Shown here: positions 1-12,835 of the stretch, piece by piece
Layout: every line of letters begins with the position of its first letter
Numbering within the stretch: position 1 is the stretch's first letter
Assembly (NCBI RefSeq): GCF_950023065.1
Contig: NC_088679.1
Coordinates: 60,388,001-60,452,000, forward strand
Source: Planococcus citri
Taxonomy: Eukaryota > Arthropoda > Insecta > Hemiptera > Pseudococcidae
Reading direction: 5' to 3'
Length of the DNA stretch: 64,000 nt
The notes under the pieces: generated by a model
Seen by the model: the letters and a program-made list of their open reading frames with translations, nothing else
Told to the model about the DNA's origin: nothing
Database searches by the model: none
Position numbers and translations under genes: made by a program

Positions 1-2641
1 GATTATTGTCACATTTGAAGGAAAGATCTGCTATTTTTAGAGCTCCTGAATTTCACAAAAATCAACTTTGAGCTTTTCTGATGGTTTGAGAAAAAATATA
101 TTAAGATACTTCAAACATCAAAAAACCACTTCGCTTAAACAAAATGAAAACAATTTTGAAACGTTTGAAAAAGTTTCAAATAAACTTTGAGCTTTCGTCG
201 GGTAGATGTTAAACATTGACATAAAAAATTGAAATTTTCCCTGCGTCTTGATAGGGTCATTTGGCCATGATATTTAGTCAATATGTCAGCTCCATCAAAT
301 TCCAAAAAAATAAAAAAGTAACCCACCCTACTGACTTGTCTTCAACTTTTTCTTCTTGAGAATTTGAATAGGTAAATATTATTTTTTTTAAAAAGTGAAA
401 AATTGCAGAACCAATGTAATTGGTCAATTACTGTAAACGATCATTTTTTTACGAAATAATTTATGGGGAATTTTAAAATTCTGAACCTTGGCAGACAACT
501 TAGGGTTCGATTCAGCAACCCAAAATTTTTCTCACAGACTTATGAGTCTTATGACATCATCTTATAATTTTTTTTCAAATCCTTCATTCAACTTCCCATC
601 CATTTTCTTTTTTGCTGGATTTCAACTTGTAAAATTTCATACCTATTGACCATTTCATTTCGTATAAATGGAACTAAACACCAGGTATGGAAATACGCCA
701 TTTTTGATTATACGAAGAAATAGTTCTGCTCAAAATTTGACCATCGTTCATAAACTAGACTCCTAACATTCGTGCAAAAGCGGCAACTATGTATCCAAAA
801 TACCTATTCCACTAATGAAACACGCAATTAAAACAAGAACCACTCGAGTCGCATGGCCATAGAATCGTTTACAATGTATCTGAATTTCCTCTTAACCACT
901 CCAAGCGGTCCATACCAATTTTTCGATAAGTTCATTCGACGAGTGTACAATTCAAGGTTATTAAAAAATCTGCCTCAAACGAATAAGAATTTCTGGTATC
1001 GTCTGGCTACTTCACCTATAGCACGAGGTTGTTGCTGGCCATCGAATCAGCCAGCCAGCAAAGCAGTCATCGACCAACGACCAAGAACAAGGAAGCTGGA
1101 ACAGGTACCCAGTGGAGCGGCGGCGTTGGCGCCAATTTCTCGATTAATAGCCATACATAATGTTGTGAATTACAACACCGTATAAATAAATATTCTAACC
1201 GAGACGTCTGCGATTTTTGAACATTTTTGTTACATGTTAAAAGGTTCTGTTTAAATTTATTTTCTGCACACAACTTACCACTATAGTAAGGTAGAGGTAG
1301 AGGTACGAGATCTAAACATTACACACCCATCGCGCATATCGGTCGTGTCACAAGGGCGCGAGTTAAATGATATTCACGAGTTCGCTCATCGCTCGGTAAA
1401 AACGTGCACAATACCGTATTACGACAATATTTAGGAAATTTCATATACTTGTAATAGTAAGTATACGCCAGCAGAAGCAGACAGCAGGAACAGGAGCAAG
1501 AATGCCGCACAGCTTACACGATATACTCGTATACTCGTACACAATTTTGCAACGACAAGAATAATGACACACGTCGCTTATCCTTTCACCTCCTGCAAAT
1601 GTTGGAGCAAAAATTACGCTTTCTAGTTGCCTTCTTTATGCAAAATACAATAACGCTCTGTTTTATGACAGCAATAACGCACGTGTATGTGTGCATGTAG
1701 TTTGCAGAATAAAGAAGACACATACACGTATAAAAAATTACGACAAAAATTAATGTTTTTTAAATGGCTGCGAATTATTCGCCGACACACCATAGACATA
1801 CATACAAATTCTCGTACAGCAGACATGAGCCAAAGCGTATACAGATGTAATTCTATCGCACGCCATCTTCGTGTACGCGGCTCCGCTCGACAGTCATTAG
1901 TATGTACGAGTAACATTTGTACACGAAATAAAACCGTTTGTTTTGTACAATTTGAGCAGACAATCAGGCAGTTCTGAATTTAACGTTTCGAAGCAACCAA
2001 AAAAAAACAAACATTCAAACAAGCTGTGACTGCATTTTTAGTAAATAAAAAAATGTTCTCCAAAAAAAAAAAACAGATTTGAATGACCAGAAATATTCCA
2101 AAAAAACGAGCTAAAATATCACCTTGGATGAAAAATTGAAAAAAAATTTGAAATAGTCTCTCTGAAACTCTAACAAAGAATAGTCCGCACAATTTTTTCA
2201 GTAATATGAAATTCAGGGGCTTACGGAGGGGTTCAAAAGGCTTGTATCCAAACATCAAATTAAAATTCGTAATCACTAGTCACCCACTCTGAGAATCCAA
2301 ATGATAAATCCTCGTCATTGTACATGCTTAAGACTTTTAAAAACAAAAATGACCGATTTCTGGCATTTTGATATCATGTTATGCTCTCTGACATTTTAAT
2401 ATTATTACATCAGACCTTAAAAAACTTGAAAAGGTAGATCAATTTACAATTCTTAAAGCATTTATTTGATTTTACAATATTGGATCTGACTATTAAGAAC
2501 TTGGAAAAAATTGCAGCTAATTTCAGACATTAAACCAGAGGCTTTTGAAATCGAAAAAAAATAATAATTTTGAAAATGTTTACTTGTATTGAAAAGGACT
2601 TTTGGATACCAAATCTGACTTGTAACAACAAAATTACCTAA
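1..2641. other. Non-coding AT-rich stretch, no gene supported
   Basis: I see no recognisable exon here. The longest frame (853-1185, plus, 110 codons) ends in a stop that overlaps an AATAAA-like string, but its product resembles no family I know and an overlapping minus frame is equally open. Positions 1687-1977 are open on both strands, which is typical of chance. The segment 1980-2280 is A-rich on the plus strand. Confidence 0.6.
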
Positions 2642-2922
2642 TTGCCGAGAAGACTGACAGGTAGACAGATGACCTTGAGTGGCCACACAGACAGACGACC
2701 TTGAGAAGCCAGACAGACACAGAGACTGCCTCGAGAGACCACACAGGCTGACAGACGACCATGAGAGGCGAAACAGGCAGTTCAATGACCTGAAGAAGCC
2801 AGACAATGAAAAAGATAACCTTGAAAAGCCAGACAGACAGAAAGATCAATGACCTTAAGAGGCCAGATAAGCAGACGACGGCCATAAGAGGCTAGATAAG
2901 TAGGCCAATGAACTTAAGAGGC

Positions 2923-2953
<31 letters not shown>

Positions 2954-2994
2954 CCTTGCAAATCCATATTATTGACTAGATCAATGACCTTAAG
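2642..2994. repeat. 30-bp minisatellite, left part
   Basis: Degenerate tandem array of a unit close to GACCTTGAGAAGCCAGACAG. The GACCTTGAG/GACCTTAAG phrase recurs at about 2671, 2697, 2726, 2757, 2787, 2817, 2850, 2880 and 2910, a spacing of 27-33 bp. It ends in a pure (GACA)n run near 2926-2950. The array resumes at 3515, so it was split by the element at 2995-3514. Minus-strand frames across it are repeat artefacts. Confidence 0.85.
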
Positions 2995-3514
2995 CAGGGT
3001 GTCTACAGAAATTTTTTTGATCGAAAATCACTACCTTTTCTTTTCACTACTACTTTCCAAAATATTTTTCACCTCTCTCCCATCTCCAAGACTAATTTTT
3101 TTTCTTTTTGGTTTGGACTTTGTAATTTTTTACATTGGAGTATCAATCCAATTACATATTATAAAACCATCGCTACATTTATTCAAGTTGTTACGATTTC
3201 TCATACGTAAGTAGGTAAGTACATATTAAAAATACAAAATGACCGAACTTGAAAAATAAAAAACCATTCAAACATATTTTCGAGAATAAAAATTTTTCAA
3301 ATATAAAAATGGAGGATTTTTAAATTTTTAGCAGTGATTTTTATATCTTTTATGAGTAAATGAAAATCGAATAATCCATTTTTGACATTTTTTTTTTCAT
3401 TTTTTACCAACTTTTAAGCAGAATTGCTAAAAATCGCTACTTTTTTTGCAATTTTCACAACAAAATTTCAAAATTACTACATTTTTACCACTTTCACTGC
3501 CTGTAGATACTCTG
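2995..3514. mobile_element. Non-autonomous TIR element, CAGGGTGTCTAC family, copy 1
   Basis: The left end CAGGGTGTCTACAG and right end CTGTAGATACTCTG form an imperfect terminal inverted repeat. The 520-bp element sits inside the 30-bp minisatellite, whose unit continues on both sides. The flanks TTAAG (2990-2994) and TTGAG (3515-3519) look like a 5-bp target duplication with one mismatch, though the array itself could also supply them. The interior is AT-rich and non-coding, with pyrimidine-rich phrases such as CACTACCTTTT that recur in copy 2 (10456-11194). The superfamily is not identifiable from the ends alone. Confidence 0.65.
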
Positions 3515-3812
3515 TTGAGAGGCCAGACAGCCAAACAGACGAGGAAGACAGACGACATTGAAAAGCCAGACGGGTGGGTAAATGACCTTAAGAGGCCAGA
3601 CAGACAGATCGACATCCATGAGAGGCTGCATAAGTAGGTCAAAGGTCAATGACCTTAAAAGGCAGTCAGACGACCTTGAAGAACCATATTAAGGGTTAAT
3701 GACCTTAAGAGGCCAGCCAGGTAGACAGACAACTTTGAGAAGCCAGACATTTGGATCAATGATCTCGAGAGTTCAGACAGACAGACGACTTCGAGAAGCC
3801 AAACAGACAATT
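3515..3812. repeat. 30-bp minisatellite, right part
   Basis: Continuation of the GACCTTGAGAAGCCAGACAGAC array after the inserted element. Units here are more diverged (GACATTGAAAAGCC, GACCTTAAGAGGCC, GACTTCGAGAAGCC). The array fades out at CAAACAGACAATTTCC. Confidence 0.8.
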
Positions 3813-4117
3813 TCCTGATTCTTGAAAAATGAATTACACATGCGATCAGGAGGGAGGGTGGGGGGACAAATTTTTTTGAACATCATGAGCTCCAAATTAT
3901 GCTCTTTTTTTCAAGCATGACTGTGTAGTGGGAAAATTTTTGTTTGGTTTTTTAGTGGGAAAAATCAAGATTTTAACGTGCTGAGCTCAATAGTTGGTAT
4001 ATCAAAATTTTTAAAAAGAGAGACGTTCTGTTAAAAGAACAAAAATTGTATTAATAATTCGCATTCAAGCATAGACACAATGGAAGAACATCATTTTTCA
4101 AAAACTTTTTTAAATTT

Positions 4118-4304
4118 TTATTTGAACCCTCACGAATTATGAACTGGACAGAATACTGAAATTTTATTTTGTGTTTTTATTAATTCATTCTTTCATCCAG
4201 TTGTCCATGTCTTTCCATCTGTCCGTCTTTTCGTCTTTTCTTCTGACTTTTCCAGACCGACCAAATTCCCAGACTTTTCTTGGTTTTCCAGGGTTGTGAA
4301 CACC
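4118..4304. repeat. Dispersed repeat ending TGTGAACACCCTG, short copy
   Basis: Matches 40715-41182 in the same order: a TTTTATTTG..CCCTCA phrase, GAACTG.ACAGAATACTGAA, ATTTTATTTTGTGTTTTTAT, TTCATTCTTTCATCCAGT, a CTTTCCATCTGTCCGTCTTT tract, GACTTTTCCAGACC, and the end TTGTGAACACCCTG. This copy lacks a middle block of the longer one. Its terminal CACCCTG resembles the ends of the CAGGGTGTCTAC elements, but I cannot show that they are related. Confidence 0.7.
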
Positions 4305-7224
4305 CTGGGTTCAGGGTAAGAAAACTAAATTTCATTATTTTTGTCAACTAAAAACTTTTTTAAAATCACTATTCGAAAATCCAAAAATTAATTTGAGCAG
4401 CCGAAATTCTGACAGTATGGATTTCAGTCCATGCTCTTTTCAAAAATAGCGAATAGTTGACCTTGGTATAAAATGACCCCCTTCCTTCAATCGCATTTCG
4501 ATGAGAATACAATTTGCAAAAAGCTACTCGTATTACGGTTCAGATTTTCCTTTTTTCGCCGATTAAACTGCGAATCAGAAAAAATTACGCATTCTACAAT
4601 AAAAAATTCTCCATTACGTACCACACATTCTGCTCTAAATTTCACCTAACTATTCGATAGTTTAAAAAAAATAATCGTTCGAGTGCGAATTTTTCGCATT
4701 TTAAAAACCCACCCCTTCTCCGCGGATCTTCATTACGCTCACCAGCTGCGGCATCGGCATTATCGTTCCATGCCATTTTTTCCGTTCGAAATGCTCGCTC
4801 GCACGTGATTTCAATATTCGTGCAATACGCAGCCAATAAATCACCATCTTCAGCCATAAAATTCTCGTATGAAATTTCAATTCGATGGCAAAAACGCGCG
4901 TATTAATGTCGAGTTCGTCCTATAAACACAAACATTACGAAACTCCATGGTATACTTACCATCTCTCGCCTGAATAGATACCATTAATAAACCTCCTCTC
5001 GGCTGTTCTACATATTAAACAGATACTCTCGGTCTCTCGGTCTCTCGTATACGCCACTACAGTCGCATTAATTTTTTAATACCTCCGCTTGCCTTCCTCT
5101 TTCTCGCGCTCTCGTTCTCATTGAGAATCACTGCTTCTGGTTTAAATTTTCTATCTGCGGCAAAAGCAATCTCTGCTGATGCGTATACCACATATGGTTG
5201 TGGCATTGAAATAGCGCGTCGAGCCACATCAGCCGCCTGTGCTTTGGTTACAGAGGAACGTGCTTTTATAATGTTTTCCACACAAACGTTAAAATTTACA
5301 TTTTGTTTCAGATTACAAGAAGAAGCAAAAAAAAAGCGAAGAAAAAAAATGCTTAGATCGTTTGCATAATTCGGCCACACGAGACCACATGTTCGAGTAC
5401 TCGAGTAAGCCTTTAAAAAAAAAAACACCTCAAAAAAATTCGTTATTTTTAATCAAAATTTACAACTTTTTAAAATCCTTTAATACGAGTATAACCTAAA
5501 GAGGAAAAATTGATGGTTTTTGACGAAATTTTAATTTTTTTTTACCACTTTTTAATAGGTACACTTTGCAAATTTTCGCTTTGTAACAATTTTCTCGGTC
5601 TGGTAGACATACCTTTACCTGTCTACCTTAAAAAATTTTATGCAACCTTTTTCACAATTTTTCATCATTTTTTTATACAGCCATTAAAATCAAAATGAAT
5701 GAAAAAAGAGAAAAAAATATTGGATTTTTCCTTGAAAATTAATTATTTTTCGCAGATTTAACTGTCTACATCGTTTCGAGAAAAAATTGGCACATGTTTT
5801 AAAAGCCATCAGAAGATTTTGGCCAAAGGGTATTTTCAGATAAAATAGACGAAATGGTCCTGTTCCCAGATTTGAAAAATTATGATGGATTATTGTTGAG
5901 TACCGGTAAAAAAAATGTTGAGGGTAATTTCCGCCCCTCAACCCCTCACCCTTGGACAGTATAGCCAAAAAAACATTTTTTTTGTGGGAAAAAATCGATA
6001 TCCATGAGTAGTGGGGAGAAAATTCTGGTACCACGCGGAATGTGTAGGAGAAGCATGGGCCTTTCAACACGATTTTTTTCAAAAAATTTTATCATAGCGG
6101 TGGGGGCAAAATTGATAAAAGAAAACTTTGAACTGCCACAGCTCCGGATTGAAGGGTTGGGCACAAAACTTGTTTTCGCCAAAATGTGTCTTTTTACAAG
6201 TGCTTTCATCCTACTAATCCATAAAATTAAAATTTTGTCTGCAAAAAGCTCAGGTTTACAAAAAAAAAAAACTGAAAAATACACGTTTTTCGCGTTTTTT
6301 TGCAAAATTATGCGAAATATGCGAAAAATGTACAGAACAAAAAATGTTGAGCGTTAAATTTCACCGTAGAAAACCTGTTCAAAAGGTTGTCAAAACGGCC
6401 ATCTACTGAAGTTATCAAGGATTGTAATCATGAGCTCTGTGAATAAAAAAAATACCAAAAAAATTAAAATTGAGGTCAGAGCAGATTCAGTTACAATTCT
6501 CACATTCTTTTCAATTTAAACACATTTCCACAATGCTTGGTGGAAAGAAAAAACCATCAAAATAAAACTGTCACAGGTCAAACTTACAAAAAGTTACCAA
6601 GAATGGGAAATTACCCAAAAATTGTTCATACGTTTAATTCAAAATCAGTAACTGCAGAAAATACAAATTTGGATTTCAATTTCAATTTTCAAAAATTTTA
6701 ACAAAATCTTTAACAAATCCTACACACGTGTTCAACAAATCTTACCAAAATTCAAAAACTTTGAAAAAAATCCCAAAATTATACGAAAAAGTCATCTAAA
6801 ATTCGTTCTAGATCATGGATTGGTTCAAAATCAGATGAAAGTGAATGAAAAAAAGTGATTCCAAAAGAAGCCGAATGATAAATTATACAATTTACCTATA
6901 TTTTTCCAAGGAAATTACAAAACATAAAAAAATTGACTAACTTGATCCAAATTCGGCTTGAAAGTGAGAGAAAAAAAAAATTTTGACCAAAATTGACCCA
7001 TCAAGAGGGATAAATCGTTTGAAAAATCATTTTTTTAGCATTTCTGAAGGTACTTAACCCATACTAAATATTCTGGAAAAAATATACGTTGTGTATCTTA
7101 TTTATAGATGTGATAATAATAAACATAGGTATCATTTTATTTACAAAAATAATTGAACATTTTTTTCGTCAGAAATTTTCTATTTTCAAAGAGAACTAGA
7201 AAAAATGAATAGAAAAGGAAAACA
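4305..7224. other. Non-coding stretch, no gene supported
   Basis: Mostly AT-rich, with a more balanced block at about 4480-5430. In that block frames are open on both strands at 5057-5428, but neither product is recognisable. A minus-strand donor-like GTAAGTATACC lies at about 4952-4962. The block at 5760-6360 contains overlapping frames on both strands and no recognisable motif. Confidence 0.55.
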
Positions 7225-8165
7225 AGAGGAAAAATTACGAAGATTAAAATGAAAAAGCAGCACTTTTTAGACAAATTCTGACAAACATTAGGACTTTTAG
7301 ACAATTTTTGTAAAAGCTGTACTTTCAGAAGATTTCGACTAACAACGAGATTTTATTGACCATTTCGACATAAAACAGAATTTTTTGGATAACTTGTCAA
7401 AAAAAGGTCTCTGCCTTTAATGTTATTTTGGCAAAAGACTGTTTTTTTTTTTTTTTTTTGAAAACTACGAAAAAAAATTTGACAATGATTTGGCAAATAA
7501 CAGGACTTTTCAGGGTAATTTTGGTAAAAACAAGAATTTTTTCCAATTTCGGCACAATAGGATTTTTTGAACATTTTGACCAGAATCAGAAGTTTTTTTT
7601 GGCAATTTTTACAAAAGTTGATTTTTTATGATTGACAAAAAAAGGAACTTATTTACAATTGTGACATAAATGAGATTTTTTGACAATTTCAGGCCAAAAC
7701 AGAACTTTGCAGACAATTCTGGCAAAAAAACCAAACAAGCACTTCTTAGGATAATTTTGGCAGAAGCAGGAATTTTCGAAATTTTGGCTACTAACAAAGT
7801 TTTTCGGTCATTTCTGCAAAAAATATTTTATGACGTTTTTGATAACGTCAAAAAAATGTATTTTTCCACAATTTTGGCAAAAAACAGAACTTTTTGGGCA
7901 TTTTTGACAAATGTTGAAATTTTTTTACAATTTTGGCAAAAAAATTACATTTTTGGCAATTTTGACAAAATTTGTGATTTTTTTACAATTTCTTTTTAAA
8001 AAGAAACTTCTATACAATTTTGGCAAAAATGAGACTTTTTTGGCAATTATTCTGGGTCGATAAAATTCTTAGAACATTTTGGCAAAAAGCTGGTGCTCTT
8101 TTGGCAATTTTTACAAGCAGTCAAACTTTTTTGATGATTTTGGCAAAAATAGGATCCTCCATCTC
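7225..8165. repeat. Degenerate GGCAATTTTGGCAAAAA minisatellite
   Basis: A long run of imperfect units of the form GACAATTTTGGCAAAAA(N)AGAACTTTTT, spaced roughly 30-40 bp. Most units read on the plus strand. Open frames across it (for example 7670-7999) follow from the lack of stops in the unit and are not genes. The same motif recurs at about 15.6, 16.2, 20.5, 37.9, 39.4 and 40.2 kb. Confidence 0.75.
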
Positions 8166-10455
8166 CTCAGTTGTACCTTGCCAATTTTTGGTTTATAGAC
8201 TGCTGCAAAATTTGATGAATTTTCCAACTCGTCAAATTTTGCGCAATTATTATTGCTAATGTATGTATTTCGCTGAACGGGGCTGTACTTTGTATTAAGC
8301 ACACAGCTACTGACCACGTATTTCAACACAACAGCACAGACATACGTTCGAACTGTGTGAAAAATGACTACGCTGGCGAAACCGCTGACGAATTTTCTAA
8401 TTTGACTGCAATGTCTCGAAGCGTCTTGTTTGAACTTCGAGACTGGGTAATTTTTCACCGGGCAATATTAAAATAGACGCGTACACGAAGACAGGACGAT
8501 GAAACGAGTCGGTTTATATATTACGTCCTCGGATGCCTAAATTTTGGCGTGAATTTTCTACGCATTTGCAGCACGAAGAATGAGTAAACAACCGAGTGAG
8601 AGAGAAGCATACCTTGGATGGGGAACGAAACGAACAGTGTCAGCACATTTGAAATGCCCGTATACTCTTAAAATTGTTAACTTAACGTTGTTTGAAAATT
8701 GTCTTTTTGCGAACGCCAACGAGACAACGTCGACGAGAGACCTTGAAGCGTGCAGGGGTGCTTTCTGCGTAAAATGTCGACAGGCAACGCGGAGATAGTA
8801 GAGCTAAAATGTGGACTTGAAAAATGATTCTTTGTTCTTAAGCTTCGTCTGCGTAATATACCTACGCAGTTGGTTGCATGATGCGTATGCTGTGCACTTT
8901 GAAATATGTACTTTTTACTCGGATTTTAATATCTGTCTGGCAAAATGATGATTTTATTCGCAGCAGAGGCATTTATTTATCGACGACGAGCATATGCTGA
9001 TGGCCTTGATGCTGTACACTCGTCTGACTCGGCATTTTGCAAGTTTGAAATTCGCGGCACCTTGGGCGTTAAAAAGATTACAAAAAGGGTTTGTAATTAA
9101 ACGCAATCGAGGCAAAGGGGACGAAAAATGGCGAAGAAAGCGAAAAGTACAAGGTCCAATTGTTGACGTCAAACAGAGCCGAGAGACGAACAACTGAACG
9201 AGTGACGTGTGCAAGAGAAGAAAAAAGCTCTATGTGGTATATACAAGCGAACAGTTTTCCAACGTAGTAGTCGAAAAAGAAAATGACGAAGTAATTTCAT
9301 CGTTTGTGTTGCACGCCTTCCATCGAATCGCATTCCTGCCCTGTTAAGTTGTATTTCTGTTTCGCCTTTATACTCGTATACCGTACACGTTGTCAGCGGA
9401 TAATTTTCTTTTCGAATGAGCGCCGCTGAGAGGAATAAAGAAACGAAACACAACGAAATGGCGACAAAAGTGAAAAATGATTTTCACCCAAGAAAAACAT
9501 GCCGTCGCGTTTTTTCTTTTAAACATAATGTACGCGGCGGCAGCTAGACGCGATCTTGTCGCAAAGTACACCAGAGGTTGTTTGTAATATTTAACTCACA
9601 CACGGTACGTGGGAATATTCCTAAGTGTCTCGACAACTGACGAGGAGCCGAACGAGAAATATAAAAAAAAAAAATCAACGAATGCTTATGGTTTCTTGAT
9701 GTACTTTCGAATGGAATAATTTAATGAGTATGCCTGTGCCTCTTTTACAGCGTCGAATACGTCGCAAAACGAGTAAAAATACCGGCGGTTTATCAAATTT
9801 ACCAATTCGTAAAACTTTCCCGTGTTTGTGAAGTGTCCCGAAGGCGTGTGACGAAGAAAAATTTCTCGCAGGGATGGAAATTTACAACTTTGTACTTTAG
9901 AATATTACGAGTATGTACAATGTACATTTTGAATATAGTTCTTTAACCTGAAAAAGGCCTTCATTTTATCAAATTTTCAAACTTGGTGTAATTTTCAAGA
10001 TTTTTGAAAGTGATTTCATCGAGTTTTTTTTCCTTTACACCTTCAGTTCTCTTAAATTGAAGCAAACATAGCTGAATTGGATCAGATTGAATGAGAAATT
10101 GAGGATGAGGTAATTTTATTGAATTACTTTTTTAGAACTGTCTTGTTGAGATCTGTGAAGTACGAAAAAAGATTGGTGGAAGAATTGCTCATTCAGGCTA
10201 TTGCATTATCTTCAATTGGTCTTCTTCGGTCTCTTTTACTTTTTGAGGTGTAGTTCTTGATTCCTTGAGAAGATCTTGTCCCCAATTCTTTCAAAGTCCA
10301 AGGACATTCTCGAGGTAAATTTTTTCTAAACGACTTTCAACTTAAAACTTACAAATGGCCACTTTTTAAAGAAAATGGTGAAATTTCAAGTAAAAAATGC
10401 CAATCGCCAAGTGTCAGTAACAGTTTTCAATTCAATAGTAACTACCAATTTTTAA
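8166..10455. other. Unique-looking sequence, no gene supported
   Basis: GC is visibly higher at 8260-9700 than in the flanks and few repeats are seen. Several short frames overlap on opposite strands (8954-9214 against 8994-9197, 9169-9453), which argues against a real exon. No splice-bounded exon or known protein motif was found. The segment 9950-10450 returns to AT-rich sequence with a diverged ACGACTTTCAACTTAAAA phrase shared with the foldback elements at 44.8 and 58.2 kb. Confidence 0.5.
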
Positions 10456-11194
10456 CATGGTGTCTACCGGAATTTTACTACCTTTCCACTACTTTTCAAA
10501 AAAAAATCACTGCCTTCCAAAATAATTTTAAACCCCCCCCCCCCTCCTCCTCCCAAAAAACGATTTTTCATTTTGTTTTTTTTGTTTGTTTTTTGGCGAA
10601 TAAAGAACTCTTTTCAAAATAAAAATTAACATAAAATTAATGGAAAATTTGAACAACATTTGGAAAAAATTTACCAATTTTTCGAAAAGCTATAAAAAAT
10701 TTGTATTTTGAGGGGTATAAAAACGTTGTTTCCTAGGGTGATTACTGATGAATGAAGAAGTTTATTATTTTGGCTTCAAAATTTTAAAACTTGAATACTG
10801 ATTAGAAAAAAAAATTCAAACTTGAAAAAAAAAACCAAACGAGCCCGAGTGAAGCGAGGCCAAGAAAGCTTTCAAAAATTCATGTTTCAAGAAGTAAAAA
10901 AAGTGTTTTTTTTTTAATATAATGGAGGTAAGGGAGTACTTTTCTGATTGAGACTTCGAACATATCTCGAATTTGAACAATACGTTTTTTACACTGAAAA
11001 AAGAAGAGCAAATAGCCCGAACGAAGCGAGTGCAAAAGCTTAAAAAAGTCAAAAAATGAACCATTTTTTACAAAATTTTTCTCGTGTGGAAAACGCTTTT
11101 TTTCATTTTTCACTACCTTTTAAGTAAAATTGTTGAAAATCACTATCTTTTTCACTTGTTTTACTTACTACTTTCATGCCTGGTAGACACCCTG
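10456..11194. mobile_element. Non-autonomous TIR element, CAGGGTGTCTAC family, copy 2
   Basis: The left end CATGGTGTCTACCGG and right end CCTGGTAGACACCCTG are inverted copies. The flanks TTTAA (10451-10455, approximate) and TTCAA (11195-11199) again look like a 5-bp duplication with one mismatch. The 739-bp interior shares the CACTACC/ACTACTTT phrases of copy 1. It also carries a poly-C run near 10533 and two copies of a GCCCGA.(T/C)GAAGCGAG phrase (near 10846 and 11013). No coding capacity was seen. Confidence 0.65.
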
Positions 11195-11214
11195 TTCAAT
11201 TAAAAATGCGGAAT

Positions 11215-12440
11215 TGTAGCAACAATTGTAATTTCTTACTTTTAAGTAAGTAAGAATGATCGATTTTTAATGAAAATAGCCAATTTTTACTGGAATAAAT
11301 AACAAACTTTTGGTGAAAGACACCAAGACCATCCAAGATGTTGATAAAAGTTGCCAATTTTGATAGGAAAGCACCAAATTTTTAGTGAAAAATGCATCAT
11401 TGAGGCAAAAATGATCAATTCTTATTTCTTGGTGAGTTAAAATTGATCGAGTTTTAGTAAAAATTGCCATTTTTAAAGAAATTAGTGAAAATGATAATTT
11501 TTAATGAATTGAAAGACACCAAAATTGTTTGTAAAAGTTGCCATTTTCGAATAAAATTTGCCAATTTTGATTGAAAAGTATCAATTTTTAGTGAAGAATT
11601 CGTCATTTTAGAAAATATTATCAATTCTTACGCCTTGGTGAGTTAAAATGATCAATTTTTAGGCAAAACGGCCGATTATTAGACAAAATGACCAATTTTT
11701 CAGAGAATATGACAAATTTTCAGCAAAAGTTGCAAATTTTTGGCGAAAGAACCCCAAGTGTTGGTAAAAGTTTCAATTTTCGAGTAAAAGTTGCTAGTTA
11801 TTATAGAAAACTATCAATTGTTAGTTAAAAAAATGCGGAATTGTAGCAAAAATAATAATCAATTTTCAAAAAACAAATTTTTTAGGAGGGGACACCAAGT
11901 TTTGGCAAAAAGTACCCATTTCTAGTATGAAATGCTCAACTGTTGCGAAAACTGTCGATTTAGTAAATATTACCGATTAGTTTTCAATAAAAATTACCAA
12001 TTTTCAATGAAAATGATCGTTTTTTTTAGGTAAAAACGACAAATTTTTCCAGAAAAATTTTACTAGTTTTTAAAGAAAATTATAATTTTTTTCAAAATTG
12101 TAAATTTCAAATGCAAGTAACCTCAGTAAGTAAGAATTACCATATCTAAGTGAAAATCATAACTTCATTAAAAACTCATTACTTTCAATAAAAATTACTC
12201 AACTGATTTTTTTTTTCGAGGAAAGTTATTCATTTATCTAGAAAAATAATTGTTAATTCTTTTAAAAAATTGACTTTTTCAAAAAGTGATGGCAAGTAAC
12301 TAATTTTCTTAAGCAAAAATTACATACTACGTACTAATTTTTAGAAGAAATGAGAGTATCTTTCTAACAGTGAAAAAATGACTTTTTTCCGTCAAACTCG
12401 CCATTTTTTAATAAAAAACAATGTTCTAGTAAAATGTGGA
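11215..12440. repeat. Degenerate AATTTTTAGTGAAAATG minisatellite
   Basis: Imperfect tandem units such as AAAATGATCAATTTTTAG, GAAAGACACCAA and AAAAGTTGCCAATTTT repeat at roughly 20-40 bp spacing, with longer echoes: TGCGGAATTGTAGCAA occurs at about 11205 and 11833, and TTGGTGAGTTAAAAT at about 11429 and 11634. The array decays gradually, so the right edge is approximate. Confidence 0.6.
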
Positions 12441-12766
12441 GATCACATATTTTTTGAGGTTTCTTAACAACTTACTGGAGTCATTCTTGAGTTAAAAAAT
12501 TGAGTGCTTGAAGCTCATTCGGCATTCAAAAAAATATATGAGAAGGAGAACATCATTCCAGATCATTGTTCAAGCTTCAAATATGTATTACTTTCATGCA
12601 ACTTTAATGAGGAAAAGTCAAGGTAAGTACACAAAACTTCTCATCATAATATGATAAAACATCGAAATAATATAGACATCGGTTTGCGCAGAGGATGACG
12701 ATGATGCTCGTGAAGATATCATTCATTTGATCAGTTGACGGAAAATTTAAAAAAAAAATGACTTAC

Positions 12767-12813
12767 TCGTACAAATAACAACAATTATTCTCACGGCGAA
12801 AATTTGTACTCAC
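12767..12813 (-). promoter_or_regulatory. Candidate recursive splice site with short cryptic exon, minus strand
   Basis: Read on the minus strand, a pyrimidine tract ending CTGTTTCAG is followed directly by GTGAGTAC, so a 3' splice site is fused to a 5' splice site (junction between 12814 and 12813). 47 nt further on, a second donor GTAAGTCA begins at 12766. This is the layout of the zero-length 'ratchet' exons known from long Drosophila introns, which are recognised with the help of a short downstream cryptic exon. The 22-nt junction sequence recurs at 46461-46482 on the same strand with unrelated flanks. Function is inferred only. Confidence 0.4.
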
Positions 12814-12835
12814 CTGAAACAGAAAAAAAATACAA

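Noticed and set aside
853..1185. 110-codon frame followed by an AATAAA-like string
   Set aside because: Overlapped by a minus frame and unrecognised; AATAAA strings are common in AT-rich DNA.
4950..4985. 10-nt minus-strand microexon between CTATTCAG and GTAAGTATACC
   Set aside because: Splice-like strings this short are expected by chance; no partner exon found.
5057..5428. 123-codon minus frame overlapping an 82-codon plus frame
   Set aside because: Both open in a slightly GC-richer block; neither resembles a known protein.
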